From NCBI GenBank assembly GCA_036939755.1, contig JALLAZ010000221.1, positions 1 to 19,249 of the forward strand: a stretch of 19,249 bases of DNA, given 5' to 3'. A program made the position numbers and the translations under genes. This stretch comes from Stephanodiscus triporus (lineage: Eukaryota; Bacillariophyta; Thalassiosirophyceae; Thalassiosirales; Thalassiosiraceae). The notes under the pieces are model-generated. The model made no database searches, had not been told where the DNA came from, and saw only the letters and a list, made by a program, of their open reading frames with translations. Below are positions 1 to 9,700 of this stretch, in pieces; the first letter of the stretch is position 1; each line of letters opens with the position of its first letter.

Positions 1-1
1 T

Positions 2-421
2 AGTGTTCCGCCAAGTGTCTTGTCATATTACCACAATTGGAAGGACAACATTGCCAAATATGTAGGTCGCAATGACAATAAAGGTGATGCCAAATACATT
101 ACCATTCAACACATGTTGAGATTTGTTTGTCACAGAGGTGGTCTAACAAGTAAGGGCAGGAAGCGTCCCAAGCATTCTGCGGAGACACGTGCCAAAACGA
201 GCGAGGCGATGAAGGGCAGGAAGAAATCCGCAGAGCACAGTGCAAATATCAGCCAGGCACAGAAGGGCAAGAAGCTATCCGCGGAGACACTTGCCAATAT
301 CAGCAAGGCGATGACGGGCAGGAAGCGTCCCAAGCATTCTGCGGAGACACGTGCCAAAATGAGCAAGGCGCGGAAGGCAAGAAGCAACACTATCAAGATC
401 CGTGCCCAATTAGCGAAGTGA
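2..421 (+). CDS. NUMOD3-like tandem-repeat protein, 5' partial
   Basis: The reading frame is open to the left edge and ends at TGA 419-421, so about 139 residues are visible and the true start is outside the window. The first in-frame ATG is at 113, but the sequence upstream of it (YYHNWKDNIAKY, GDAKYITIQHMLRF) looks coding. From about residue 50 the protein is very basic and made of tandem units of 17-20 residues with the pattern (K/T)G(R/K)K..SAET.A..S.A. This matches the nuclease-associated modular domain NUMOD3, a short DNA-contacting helix known from GIY-YIG and HNH homing endonucleases and also found as stand-alone repeat proteins in some algal and diatom genomes. No nuclease motif is visible, so a DNA-binding role is inferred and catalysis cannot be judged. 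It could also be a decayed copy of a multicopy family. Confidence 0.6.
   Translation, partial: SVPPSVLSYYHNWKDNIAKYVGRNDNKGDAKYITIQHMLRFVCHRGGLTSKGRKRPKHSAETRAKTSEAMKGRKKSAEHSANISQAQKGKKLSAETLANISKAMTGRKRPKHSAETRAKMSKARKARSNTIKIRAQLAK
154..420 (+). repeat. Tandem 51-60 bp repeat encoding NUMOD3-like units
   Basis: Units begin with GGGCAGGAAG or GGGCAAGAAG at 154, 214, 265 and 316, with a degenerate fifth near 376. The spacings of 60, 51, 51 and about 60 bp are all multiples of three. Units one and four share an identical 44-bp segment (154-197 and 316-359), so this array has recently duplicated or converted at DNA level. Confidence 0.8.
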
Positions 422-832
422 TGACGGAGCACTATTACTAGATGTTATAGCCCACAACCCACCTTCTGATCGTCGAACTCATCGATTACTCGTTTTGGTC
501 TTCTCGGCTTTTGTGCCCTTTTTAGATTGATTTGATGCTCATCTGCGATTTTCTACTTCTTGTTTGCTCAACTTGTGATCCCCAACCGCCATGGCGTGCG
601 AGTATTTCAAGTTCTCTGGCACAGAAAGCTCAAATGCTGCTAACGCCACTCCATCGCTGTAACTTTGCTTCTGAATTAGGCCATACATATCCACATAAAC
701 GGTGATATTTCCCACCCGTGCCCACCAAAGCTGAGGTGCCTCTATCTACCGTGGCGTGGCGCCACTTGAGAGGCCAAAAAATACATGGCGGAACACCCAA
801 GTGGATGCACAACCTCCATAAGAAGCAGAATT
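422..832. other. Intergenic stretch between convergent genes
   Basis: This lies between the TGA of the + strand NUMOD3-like gene and the TGA of the minus-strand C2CD3-like gene, so both genes run into it. No AATAAA-type signal is obvious. It holds a minus-strand open frame without an ATG (539-745, listed separately) and a 10-bp palindrome GTGGCGCCAC near 756-765. A 68-codon minus-strand ORF (630-836) starts on an ATG that overlaps the C2CD3-like stop codon, and it has low-complexity, shadow-like composition. Confidence 0.6.
539..745 (-). CDS. Unrecognised coding-like fragment without a start codon
   Basis: On the minus strand, 68 sense codons run from just after TAG (748-746) to TGA (541-539). 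There is no ATG before residue 20. The translation includes APQLWWARVGNITVYVDMYG and later AAFELSVPENLKYSHAMAVG, ending in EVENRR. It has the alternating hydrophobic/polar pattern and balanced composition of a folded domain, unlike the shadow frames around it. I do not recognise the family. It could be a terminal exon whose acceptor is one of the AGs around 740-746, or a fragment of a broken gene. It could conceivably be an alternative last exon of the C2CD3-like gene, whose stop is 88 bp upstream, but I see no strong donor there. Confidence 0.35.
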   Translation of the reverse strand: MEAPQLWWARVGNITVYVDMYGLIQKQSYSDGVALAAFELSVPENLKYSHAMAVGDHKLSKQEVENRR

Positions 833-3800
833 TCATGATCGGAAAATTCGCTCTAGCCGTTCTTTGTTGAACATTGTTGCATTTGCTCTAATGTTACTTG
901 GGGTCGAATCGACCCGCTCAGCCCACGAGCTTGCTTCTCTTGTGAGAAAATCAAATCTTGACGGTATTGAAGGATGAATGGGTAGGGACAAGGCACTGCT
1001 TTGTCGCTCTCCAAGATGATATTGAAGAACGCCGCGGGGATTTGATGGCATTGATAGCAAGGGGTCATATCTTCTGGGGGCTTGACCTTGTTGCATCCCG
1101 TCTTTTGTCTGATAATGCACGAATTCATCGAAATTCCCATGTAATGTTGACTCGTCCAATAGTCTGTCAGAATCATTGTTTTCTGCTGATATGTGGGGTT
1201 CTTCCTTATTCTCATATCTCCTCGCATTCTCTATCTCCGAGTCAACAAATTCCTTCCTAGCACCACTAGGGGCATTAACGTAAGGGTTGGTGGTACCCAT
1301 TGGCGAGCTTCCTTTCTCACTAGTCTTAACTCTATCCCCATCGCAACCAGTGACCTTTGCTTGTTGATCAACGGGAGTTCCTGGGGCATAGTTTTCCTCT
1401 GGTGGCTCAATTTGACGTCCTGGGCAATCGGCTTTGAACTTTTGCGATGGTATATCGTTCTCAGAAGGAGTACCCAAGAGCTCATACCGTCGTGCATCGT
1501 CATCAATGGCGTTAGAATTAGCGCCTACCTGGGAAGAAGCCACCAGTTCATTCGAGGCGCAGAACTTTACTGTAGGATCATAGGCTCCTCGAGTAAGTTT
1601 CGAGTTTATATTGTCCAATGATCCTATCATGCTGGTCAAGCTGCGACATGTTATTGCATCGTCCACATCGGAGTATTGCTCGCATTCAGCTAAACTTGAT
1701 TCGCCTTGGCTAATTACCTCTGACTCCTCACCAATCTCTTGTGGATTGGATGTTGTACCCCTGTGCAGTTCATCATAGAGTGGGTCGACCGTCGCCTTTG
1801 GTGGATAGCATGGTGATTCGAGGTTTTCCTCTACTCGGTATCGCTTGCATTCTCTTGTTATATCTGGCGCGTGGGACGACCGTTTGCTGTTTGGGGATAA
1901 ATAGTCCTGCTTGATTTCTTCTGGGGGATCGATACCAGCACTTTGACGAATGTGCTCATCTTGCTCATGAGAAAAACTGACGTCAAGTTTCGTTGGTTTC
2001 AGAGTGCTCATGACAGGACACTGCTCCGCATTTTCTGGACCACATCGTTCATTTAGCGCCAGGAGCATCCTGATTGGACATGGGTGTATTTTTACACGGC
2101 ACATACTAGTGGTAATACATCCGAAGTAATTTGCGTTCTGGCTTCTATAAAGAGCCATGCTCCATGGAACTTTCCCCGAATAACAACCCTTGATGGAGTA
2201 GAGATGATACAAAGGACACTTGGCAGTCGAAATCACAGTGCATCCTTTCAACGAAATGATATCCTTCGTTTTGCCAGCATCGATCATTGCAGCAATGGTC
2301 GTTGTAACGACTGGGACAAACCACAGCTTAAACTGAAGCGACTGAGTAAGGATCATTTCCGTGTCGTTCTCATAGTTAGGCACTGATATCTTCGACTCAT
2401 AATTCACCTCAACATCACGCGCCATTCTGTCAATGGATATTAGTTTTGAATGCGAATTGTCTCCAGAGCAAAGTTTGCGCAACTCTTCCTCCTGTGACTG
2501 AATTGCGTTACAATGGCTAAATGATACAAAGAACCCTGATACCGATAGAAGCGTTTCGCTAACAGCCCTCCTTTGTTCGCTGCACCACGCAGACAAGATC
2601 TCTCGTATGCCGCTTATTTTTTCGAGCCGAACTATCAGGTCGAAGTCTTCGTACGGAATCGTAAACCCTTTTCTTGATTCTTTCTCGATATCACAAATGT
2701 AAGTGGTGTGTTCGGAGGTCGCTGGTTTTGGTTCCACGCAATCAGAGAAATTGACAGGTTGGGATTTATCTTCTTCGACTTCTGGCGGTTTGTCATCATC
2801 ATCATTTATGTCATCTCTTTTGCTCGCTGTTGACGAGTCAGTCCATGCGTGGGTTGCATGTTGGATTTCATCACTTGTAGGCTTGGCGTGGGCTGGCCCC
2901 TTACGTTGAACAGTGCCGTTATTTCCATCAGTGATCGTCGACAGCGATTGCTGTGACCATTCATCGAACAAAGAGTCGGGCGACGAGGCTGAATCTCGTG
3001 TATGTCCTCTAAAGACTCTAAAATCTTGGGAGACAAATCTAGCATGAATTGTGTCGACATCAGGGTCAAAATCTTGTTGGGCAGTCCTTTTCTTCGTAAT
3101 ATTCTGATGAAGTGTACACGCCTCCTTCTCTCTGGCGACGACAGTTCTTTTGGATCTCCTCCACCACCTCTGAACGATTACGGCGCGTTGGCAAATTGCC
3201 GAAAAAGCCCTGACTTGGCGTAACAACCCTGCTGCAACCAGCACTTTAACATTTCCAATCGGAGTGTGGGATTTGGGATCAAGTAGATCGAACGTACTGT
3301 TAACGACAATGCATGGTAGCCAATTACAAAGCTTTCTTTCTGACATATCTGATGGCTCGATAAGAAGTGGAACATTTGCCAGTCCAACTAGCCGCCGTGC
3401 TGATGTATTCTTGCAATACCACACGTAAAGAGACACAGTTGATAAATTGTCTCGCTTGTTGTCGGCATCTATTGGTACTTTCCACGAACAGACAGTGTTT
3501 TGAATTGCATTGAATTCGCTGGATGTCAACGTCAATATTTCTTTAGGGTCTTCATTGAATTTATTGATGTCGCTCTGCGAATGTGTAAGCTCGCACAGCG
3601 ACAAAATTTGCTTGCTGCACGATACGCCCAGCTTAAAACAGCCGGATTTTTCATCAATATCTTCTACGGTCAACTTCGAAATTCGTTCGACTCTGACATC
3701 AAGCCAGATTGGTGGCACCTTCACAGGCTGTAGAGGTGTGTGTTGCTCTTTGGAATTTTCCGCCATGAGGCGATTTTCATTTTGCTGAGCTGTCTGGCTA

Positions 3801-5611
3801 ATTTCGTGTGATCCCACAGAAGAAACGCACTTGGTGTTTGATGTTGGCATAGCAAGAGCATTACCGTTCGAGGCTCTAGCGATATTGGAGAGGAGCACGG
3901 ATATTGGGTGAGGAGTGAATGATGATGACGATGTTGGTAATTTCATCAAAATCTGGGATTCTTCTCTTGCATCCGGTGAGCTTCTCGTGGTGGAAGCACC
4001 ATGGCTTTTATCGTCCGCACAGAGACCAACACGGACCGTCAACGTTCCAACTTTAGTACCAACCTCACCAATATGTTTCGCAAGCACATTATTTGTCAGT
4101 AACAGTTGAAGTTTTACGTCAAATGATAGTGTATCTGACAAAATCACATCGCGAAGCCTCAAACATGCTTTCGCCACACACATGCTGTCAGGCTTTGGGA
4201 CTGTGCTCGTCTCCTTCCCCCTGCCAACAAGCATGGCCACGCGTGGCAACTTTGAATGGCCTGATGATATTGAAGCGCGATAGAAGAGGGAAAAATCCAT
4301 GGTACCATCTAGCCACATGCGAACACAATCATCATTCTTGAACACAACCTCCATCTGCCTTGCGTAAGCACTTTTTAGTAGAGAAATGACTTTTTCATTG
4401 CCGCGAGGTTTGACGTCCTTCGGCAGCGTCCTTCCTATGGATGTCGTCATTTTGTGTTGTTTACAAAATCGCTCACAGACGATAAAGTCAGATATGCCAA
4501 CAGGTTTACCATGATCGAATGTTAGTGGAGGTGGTTTGTATTGCAAAATGAAGTCATTCTCGCCATTGATTTTATTCGCGATTCTCGTAAGTAAAGTTAT
4601 CCCCATCACCTCAAGCTTCATTGTGCCAATTTCTCGTAGAGCACTTGATTGGCGTGACCCTGCAAATAGCAGGGATGGAAAATCCTTTGCAGGTGGCGAG
4701 CTTGCATTGGCAATCATCCGAGATATCCACATCTCATACGGATCGATGCACGTGTTGGCTGAGTCAACAGTAGGTATTGTCATGTCATCACTGCAAAGAT
4801 CAAGCAGTTCATCGAGTAAGCTGTGTTTCTCCTCGCTGACACAAAAATCGCCGGACTCTCTATTTAAGTCATCAGGGATGCTTTGGATGAAATCTTTGTT
4901 GACGCTTGCGTGATGTGCGATTGACTGTGTTGTATTGAGGTATCGAAGAATCCTATGTGGTGAATTTGTAGGTATAGTCACCGACGAGAGCATCGCTTGG
5001 TGTGCGGGGAGTCCTTGCATTGCAGATCCTTCGTGCTGTCGAGCTGTTGCTGCATTGACATTGGAACACACAAGAACTCGAAAGAGCAGCTCGAAGCCTG
5101 CTTCCCCAATATTTATCTGTTGACAATCCAGATCCGAACCAGAACTTACTATTGGCGAATCGCGTATGAGCGAAAGCTTGACCGTTTTAAGCGCACCCTC
5201 TTGTTCTACTTTTGGCAAGTCTTTGATGCATATATCTCGAATGTAAGCATATCCAACTATTTCAGGATTTAATTGCACAATGTTGGAGCCTCTCTCCTCT
5301 GTCCGGAGCTGTTGGTGATTTTGTGGATGACGTACGAAAGTCACTTTCAGCGGTGAAGCATCCATCAAGTAACTGCACAGGGCGTCAATACTGCCAAGCA
5401 ATTGATATTCAACTGCCTTTGATCCGACTAACAGCGATCCATCCTGGAGCAGAAAAAGATCTGAGTAAGTTTGTTCTCCCCAGAACTGAACTCTGGCAAA
5501 GACGTCGACCAGTGAACACGCCTGCAACCGTATTGTCAATGTTCCGAGTAGCTCATCGATTACTCCTGGGGGCAAAGAAGGCCCCCGGGCGAAAGGAGAA
5601 CCCGACATCAT
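833..5611 (-). CDS. C2CD3-like centriole/basal-body C2-domain protein
   Basis: 1592 codons in one exon. ATGATG at 5611 is the first possible start in frame, because TAA lies 6 nt upstream, and A is at -3. Residues 12-183 resemble the distinctive N-terminal C2 domain of C2CD3: LPPGVIDELLG, then RVQFWGEQ, SKAVEYQLL and YLMDASPLKV. Further C2-like beta-rich segments lie at about 329-530, 632-799 and 982-1180, the last ending GCITTSMCRVKIHP. A basic tryptophan-rich IQ-like helix is at 810-827. Residues after about 1190 are polar and probably disordered, ending in a charged RLERIFRS motif. In animals C2CD3 sits at the distal centriole and is needed for centriole elongation, distal appendages and ciliogenesis; the same role is inferred here. 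Family assignment rests mainly on the first domain. The alternative is another multi-C2 centrosomal protein. Confidence 0.68.
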   Translation of the reverse strand: MMSGSPFARGPSLPPGVIDELLGTLTIRLQACSLVDVFARVQFWGEQTYSDLFLLQDGSLLVGSKAVEYQLLGSIDALCSYLMDASPLKVTFVRHPQNHQQLRTEERGSNIVQLNPEIVGYAYIRDICIKDLPKVEQEGALKTVKLSLIRDSPIVSSGSDLDCQQINIGEAGFELLFRVLVCSNVNAATARQHEGSAMQGLPAHQAMLSSVTIPTNSPHRILRYLNTTQSIAHHASVNKDFIQSIPDDLNRESGDFCVSEEKHSLLDELLDLCSDDMTIPTVDSANTCIDPYEMWISRMIANASSPPAKDFPSLLFAGSRQSSALREIGTMKLEVMGITLLTRIANKINGENDFILQYKPPPLTFDHGKPVGISDFIVCERFCKQHKMTTSIGRTLPKDVKPRGNEKVISLLKSAYARQMEVVFKNDDCVRMWLDGTMDFSLFYRASISSGHSKLPRVAMLVGRGKETSTVPKPDSMCVAKACLRLRDVILSDTLSFDVKLQLLLTNNVLAKHIGEVGTKVGTLTVRVGLCADDKSHGASTTRSSPDAREESQILMKLPTSSSSFTPHPISVLLSNIARASNGNALAMPTSNTKCVSSVGSHEISQTAQQNENRLMAENSKEQHTPLQPVKVPPIWLDVRVERISKLTVEDIDEKSGCFKLGVSCSKQILSLCELTHSQSDINKFNEDPKEILTLTSSEFNAIQNTVCSWKVPIDADNKRDNLSTVSLYVWYCKNTSARRLVGLANVPLLIEPSDMSERKLCNWLPCIVVNSTFDLLDPKSHTPIGNVKVLVAAGLLRQVRAFSAICQRAVIVQRWWRRSKRTVVAREKEACTLHQNITKKRTAQQDFDPDVDTIHARFVSQDFRVFRGHTRDSASSPDSLFDEWSQQSLSTITDGNNGTVQRKGPAHAKPTSDEIQHATHAWTDSSTASKRDDINDDDDKPPEVEEDKSQPVNFSDCVEPKPATSEHTTYICDIEKESRKGFTIPYEDFDLIVRLEKISGIREILSAWCSEQRRAVSETLLSVSGFFVSFSHCNAIQSQEEELRKLCSGDNSHSKLISIDRMARDVEVNYESKISVPNYENDTEMILTQSLQFKLWFVPVVTTTIAAMIDAGKTKDIISLKGCTVISTAKCPLYHLYSIKGCYSGKVPWSMALYRSQNANYFGCITTSMCRVKIHPCPIRMLLALNERCGPENAEQCPVMSTLKPTKLDVSFSHEQDEHIRQSAGIDPPEEIKQDYLSPNSKRSSHAPDITRECKRYRVEENLESPCYPPKATVDPLYDELHRGTTSNPQEIGEESEVISQGESSLAECEQYSDVDDAITCRSLTSMIGSLDNINSKLTRGAYDPTVKFCASNELVASSQVGANSNAIDDDARRYELLGTPSENDIPSQKFKADCPGRQIEPPEENYAPGTPVDQQAKVTGCDGDRVKTSEKGSSPMGTTNPYVNAPSGARKEFVDSEIENARRYENKEEPHISAENNDSDRLLDESTLHGNFDEFVHYQTKDGMQQGQAPRRYDPLLSMPSNPRGVLQYHLGERQSSALSLPIHPSIPSRFDFLTREASSWAERVDSTPSNIRANATMFNKERLERIFRS
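3131..3184 (-). other. IQ-like basic helix inside the C2CD3-like protein
   Basis: Residues 810-827 read AVIVQRWWRRSKRTVVAR. This resembles a calmodulin/centrin-binding IQ motif: hydrophobic residue, Q, three residues, then R. The usual glycine is replaced by R and the last basic position is shifted by one. It sits directly after the third C2-like segment. Confidence 0.4.
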
Positions 5612-5939
5612 ATTTTACGGTGACACAAAGTCAAGACCACTGCGCAGCGAAAAAAAAAGAATTTAAAGGTTTTCCAATCCACGATCTTAGAGAGAGACGT
5701 GGCGAGAGCGAGAGAGAACCGGGGAGCGAAAGAGATAATAAATGAGATTTCCAAAAGAAGTGATGTTTGACAAGTACAATATTGCTCGATTAGTACAACA
5801 TTTCAGGATCTATTTGACAAAAATTACAATATTCATGAAGCAGTGCATCAAGGCCAGTCCAAAAATGGTAGGGTGATCTGTGATTGTACCACCCGCGTTT
5901 CGGTCGAGCAATACTCTCTTTAAGCATCCCCGTATTCTT
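5612..5939 (-). promoter_or_regulatory. Intergenic: 3' flank of giant gene and promoter/leader of C2CD3-like gene
   Basis: 328 bp separate the TAG of the giant gene from the ATG of the C2CD3-like gene, both on the minus strand. The C2CD3-proximal half is strongly pyrimidine-rich on the minus strand: CT/GAGA-like tract about 5688-5745 and a 9-T run at 5650-5658. It holds ATTGG (5674-5678, an inverted CCAAT box) and TTTAAA (5662-5667) 50-70 nt before the ATG. The distal half has two related TGTA-containing elements that could serve 3' end formation of the giant transcript. No canonical AATAAA and no RFX X-box were seen. The promoter assignment is by position only. Confidence 0.4.
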
Positions 5940-6725
5940 CTAATTGCCGCCCTCAATACTTTCCAGACGCTCTCTCGCGGCCGCATACCAGGACGCAAGG
6001 ATCGATTCGGCGGATTGAGTCATATTATCTGACGTCAATGTCATATCCACTCCATCATCACAAGATCGATCGTCCATGATAATTTCTTCGCGCTCTTTAT
6101 GATTCCTCTTCTGAATGCAGGGCAAGCAGACAGTTTGATACCGCTGATATTTTCGCCAAAACGTCTTGAAGAGCACTTGATCAATCTCTTCGGTCTTATA
6201 TTCATTCTTAAATTGTTTGTCAATGTCAGACACACTATGCAATATTTCAACTTGGAGAAAATTGCGGCTCAAGCAAATCTGGCATTCATTCCCTCTCGAT
6301 TGTTGAATTAAAGGCAGGACAAGCTTCTTGAGTCGTAGCTGCCTTGCAGCATGCTTGAGCCAAGTTCTTGCCACTGTTCTAGTGGACGAAGTCAATGACG
6401 GCGTTTCAAATTCAGGACCGTCGTCGCTATCACTGTCGCTGCTACTGTCCCCATTCATTTGGCTCAGAATTCGGGCGAATTGATTTATCAAATAGGGTTT
6501 TTGCGACGCCGAAACCCGCGGTGTTATCATGTCCGGAAGTTTTGATAGAAGCCAAGATCGATTGTAGCTGAGAAATTTGTATCGGAATGTTTCTGATGTT
6601 ATTTGCCGTTCCACTTGATACTGATCATGACCTTTGACCGGTATTTCCTCCCATCGCAGGAGGTTTGGATTTTCTTCACTATCCAAGACGTTGGCGTGCC
6701 AGCTCCTCTTTTCATTCTTTATTTT
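5940..6725 (-). other. Cytosolic tail with CxxC...CxxC pair
   Basis: This encodes about 261 residues after the last membrane segment. It contains a DSSSDSDSDDG acidic serine stretch (codons near 6555-6525), typical of casein-kinase-2 targets. ECQIC at about 6284 and CLPC at about 6120 follow, with 48 residues between the two CxxC pairs. The end is mixed-charge and helical (ASWYAAARERLESIE). Four such cysteines in a cytosolic tail suggest one zinc site, which is an inference. Confidence 0.5.
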
Positions 6726-9700
6726 CCACAACCCGAATAGTCTTGCAATCGAAGTGAGGAACATTTTAACAGCCATGGTACACAGAAGAACTGTCATGAC
6801 GATATAAAACATAGCAGGATCACCAAATGCTGTATACTTCGCTCTGGCCATCATCTCAACCCCGAGGACGAAATATACAATTGCATTAACGTGAATGGTG
6901 TTCAGCATATAGTACTGACTGCTAAAGCACAGCTGATCCATACTTCTCAAACGTTCATCGATACATTCATCCAAGGTGCTTCTTTCGAGGCCCTTCCACC
7001 ACACTTCACGCTGCAAGAATCTGACCTTGCAATACTCCAGATATTCATGCATTTTCCAACCATGGAGAAGTTCAAGTGCGTTGTGTAAAAATACATCGGC
7101 TACGATTTGGAACGGAATAATCGCCAATGCAAACAAGACGTAGTATTCCATGTCATCCTCTTTGATACCGTAGCGTATCGTTACCTCCATCTCATCTCTG
7201 AATACCATAATTACAACCATGACAAACGGCATATACAACAGAGAGATAGTATCACATGAGTACGATGCGTAGCTCCCCAAAAGTGGCTCGACTGTTAGAC
7301 TTTTCTCTTCAGGTGTCGAAGGCTCTTTTGAATTGTCCGAAGGAATCTTCTCCTCGCTGATACCGATGTCGGGAAGGATTGATGCTTTAATGAATTCAAC
7401 ACCAGAAATAAACATACCGTGTACCCGTCCGAAAACGTCTTCTTGGAGTGGGCCTGTGTACATTCTTTCAATGACCAAAAATCCAAAGCCAACAATATGT
7501 GACAAGAGGAAGTCCATAAAGTCATCGGCAGACATTGTAACAATGCCTTGTACTAGTCCCATTGCCGTCATTACGGGGGCACTCAGAAGAGCTTCTCCTA
7601 GTTGTTTGTCTACAATGGAGCCGACGATTATGCCGAGAATCTCCATAAAGATTATAGCTTCCCATATGTATTCACCAAACGATTCCCAGAATGACCATTC
7701 CACAATGATCACAAGGAATAAGCTCATGATGACACTGCAGCATATGAGATTGCCCCGTTTCCAAGTAGATATGGCTCGATCACCGGCTTGCTGATCAGCC
7801 ATATTGTTGCTCGATGGAAATTTCGGAACAAACATTTTGCATGTGAAATAAAGGGATATTAGAGCCATTGCTACGAAAGCCAAGCCTGTCCTCCCCTGAC
7901 GAGTTGATTGTAAATCATCTGGATCGATGGTGCCATCACTGTAACGCAGTCGTATAGAAGAGGAGAACAGCCATCGTCTGCCTTCAGGGTCAGTATCAGG
8001 TGTAAGAATCAGGTGTCCTTTCATGAGATAGAACACGGAAGCAGTGACGATGCTGATGGGCACTAATGCTAGTAAAACCCCTACAAGGGCCGGAGGGAAT
8101 GTAAGCCACACGAAGCTAGTGATCCTTAATCGCGGCGGGCGCTCCAAAATTGTGGTCAGACGCACAATAATCCAATAGACAAACGCAGCAACAACCGTGC
8201 CAACTCCAATCTGTAAGAAAAGCAGAAGGAAGAGTCCATGGCTGAAGGCGAATTTTATCAATAGTTCTTCATAATTCAATGGCCGAAACTTGATTTGCAG
8301 CTCGTATCTATCATTTGATGCATCTTTGTCAAAGTCGTCATAGAGGACTTGTACTTGCACAATGCGCTTAGAATGCTCATTTAGCTGGTAATACGATACG
8401 TCAAGAGTGACTTTTCGTGGGAAGCACGCACCAACTACGCAGCCCTCCTGAACGTAGAGTGACGGTGATCTATCCACAATGGCTGGGACAAACGTCTGCA
8501 CTGGTAACGTTTCGGCTTTACTGATAAATCTTTGGCCTCCTCCATCATCGCTCCCGGTGCTAGCAGAGTCTCTACCAGTATATTGATAATAATCGATAGG
8601 ATCACGAATTATTGAAAACAATACCGCTCCAGTGTCCGCGTCGAACCATCTTGGAGTGACATCCGGCTTGGGTAGGTCCTCTTCAAAGGTGCAATGAAGC
8701 TTCCTTTCGCACCAGTCCGCGACGGGATAAAATTTCAAGAAATCAGTGGGGCCTATGACTATCACATCATCTTGGTGTGGAAGTGGTGGTATTCCACGCC
8801 TCCACCAATCTTCGGGAAATTCTTCTGTGACACCTGGCAGCTGACATTGAGCAGCACTCTCAACCAATGCCCAGAGTGGAACATGAGAGTCAAACTCTCT
8901 GCAATTTGAAAAGTAAGGCAAGTAGGGAAGTATCAACGATCTGTGGTCATACTTGTATGATCCACGTGGTTCATAGTGAGACGTGCCATGGAACGTCTCA
9001 AAGTAAATGTCGCTTTGCTGCTTTGCCGCTGTTGCTGATTGAAATGGATTGTCCCAATAATCTGCGCCTTCTACAATTGAGTCGACTGCATCTTTGATAG
9101 TGATGGCATCATTTTCGTGTGTTGTATTCATTCCAATAAGCACCCTCCCACGTTCAAACTTCTTCCATCGTGGTGGCAAATTTCTAGGTAAACTCACTCG
9201 CTTCGAATGACTTTCATCGTAACGAACACCAAATATGTACGGCATGTGTGTGCCCTTTTCCTCAAAGCTGACCAGAGGAGATATATTCCGTTTACTACGG
9301 AGTGTGTTTGCTCTCTGCGGATGTTCCATAATCACAGACAGCGTCTTCTCGAATGCGTTCGCCACAGGCAGAGCCAGACCATTGACAATGTGTACCTCAA
9401 CACGAAATCTGGAATCGTCCAACGATGTCAGTGTCATATTCATAACTTGATGCTTGTCAATAGATGCGTCCGTGAACCAAGCTGGCAAGGCGACAGGCTG
9501 CAGACAAGGACTGCGCTCAACGTAACTGTGGCTGCGTCTCGAATCACCACACATTGATTCCTGGCATCGTGACGGAACCACGAACACTGCCACTTTATAG
9601 TGTTCATCGTAAATAAGGTGATTTGGGAGATGTCTCCAATCAAACGACAAATGGAAACGGCTCATGTAAGAAGATTCGAACCATCCCTCCCCCCCAATGC

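Noticed and set aside
630..836. A 68-codon minus-strand ORF starting on an ATG that overlaps the C2CD3-like TGA
   Set aside because: The translation is tryptophan/cysteine-rich and patternless, and it overlaps the better-looking frame at 539-745; ATGA coupling has no meaning in a eukaryotic gene pair.
1193..1621. A + strand ORF of 142 codons opposite the C2CD3-like C-terminal tail
   Set aside because: No recognisable pattern or promoter; it mirrors a polar, probably disordered coding region that is free of antisense stops by chance.
2789..2807. A short TCATCATCATCATTT microsatellite-like run
   Set aside because: It encodes a run of aspartates in the disordered linker of the C2CD3-like protein and is too short to be notable.
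5323..5745. A + strand ORF of 140 codons overlapping the C2CD3-like start and the spacer
   Set aside because: It is antisense to the well-supported first C2 domain, and its C-terminal part is only translated GAGA tract; composition is shadow-like.
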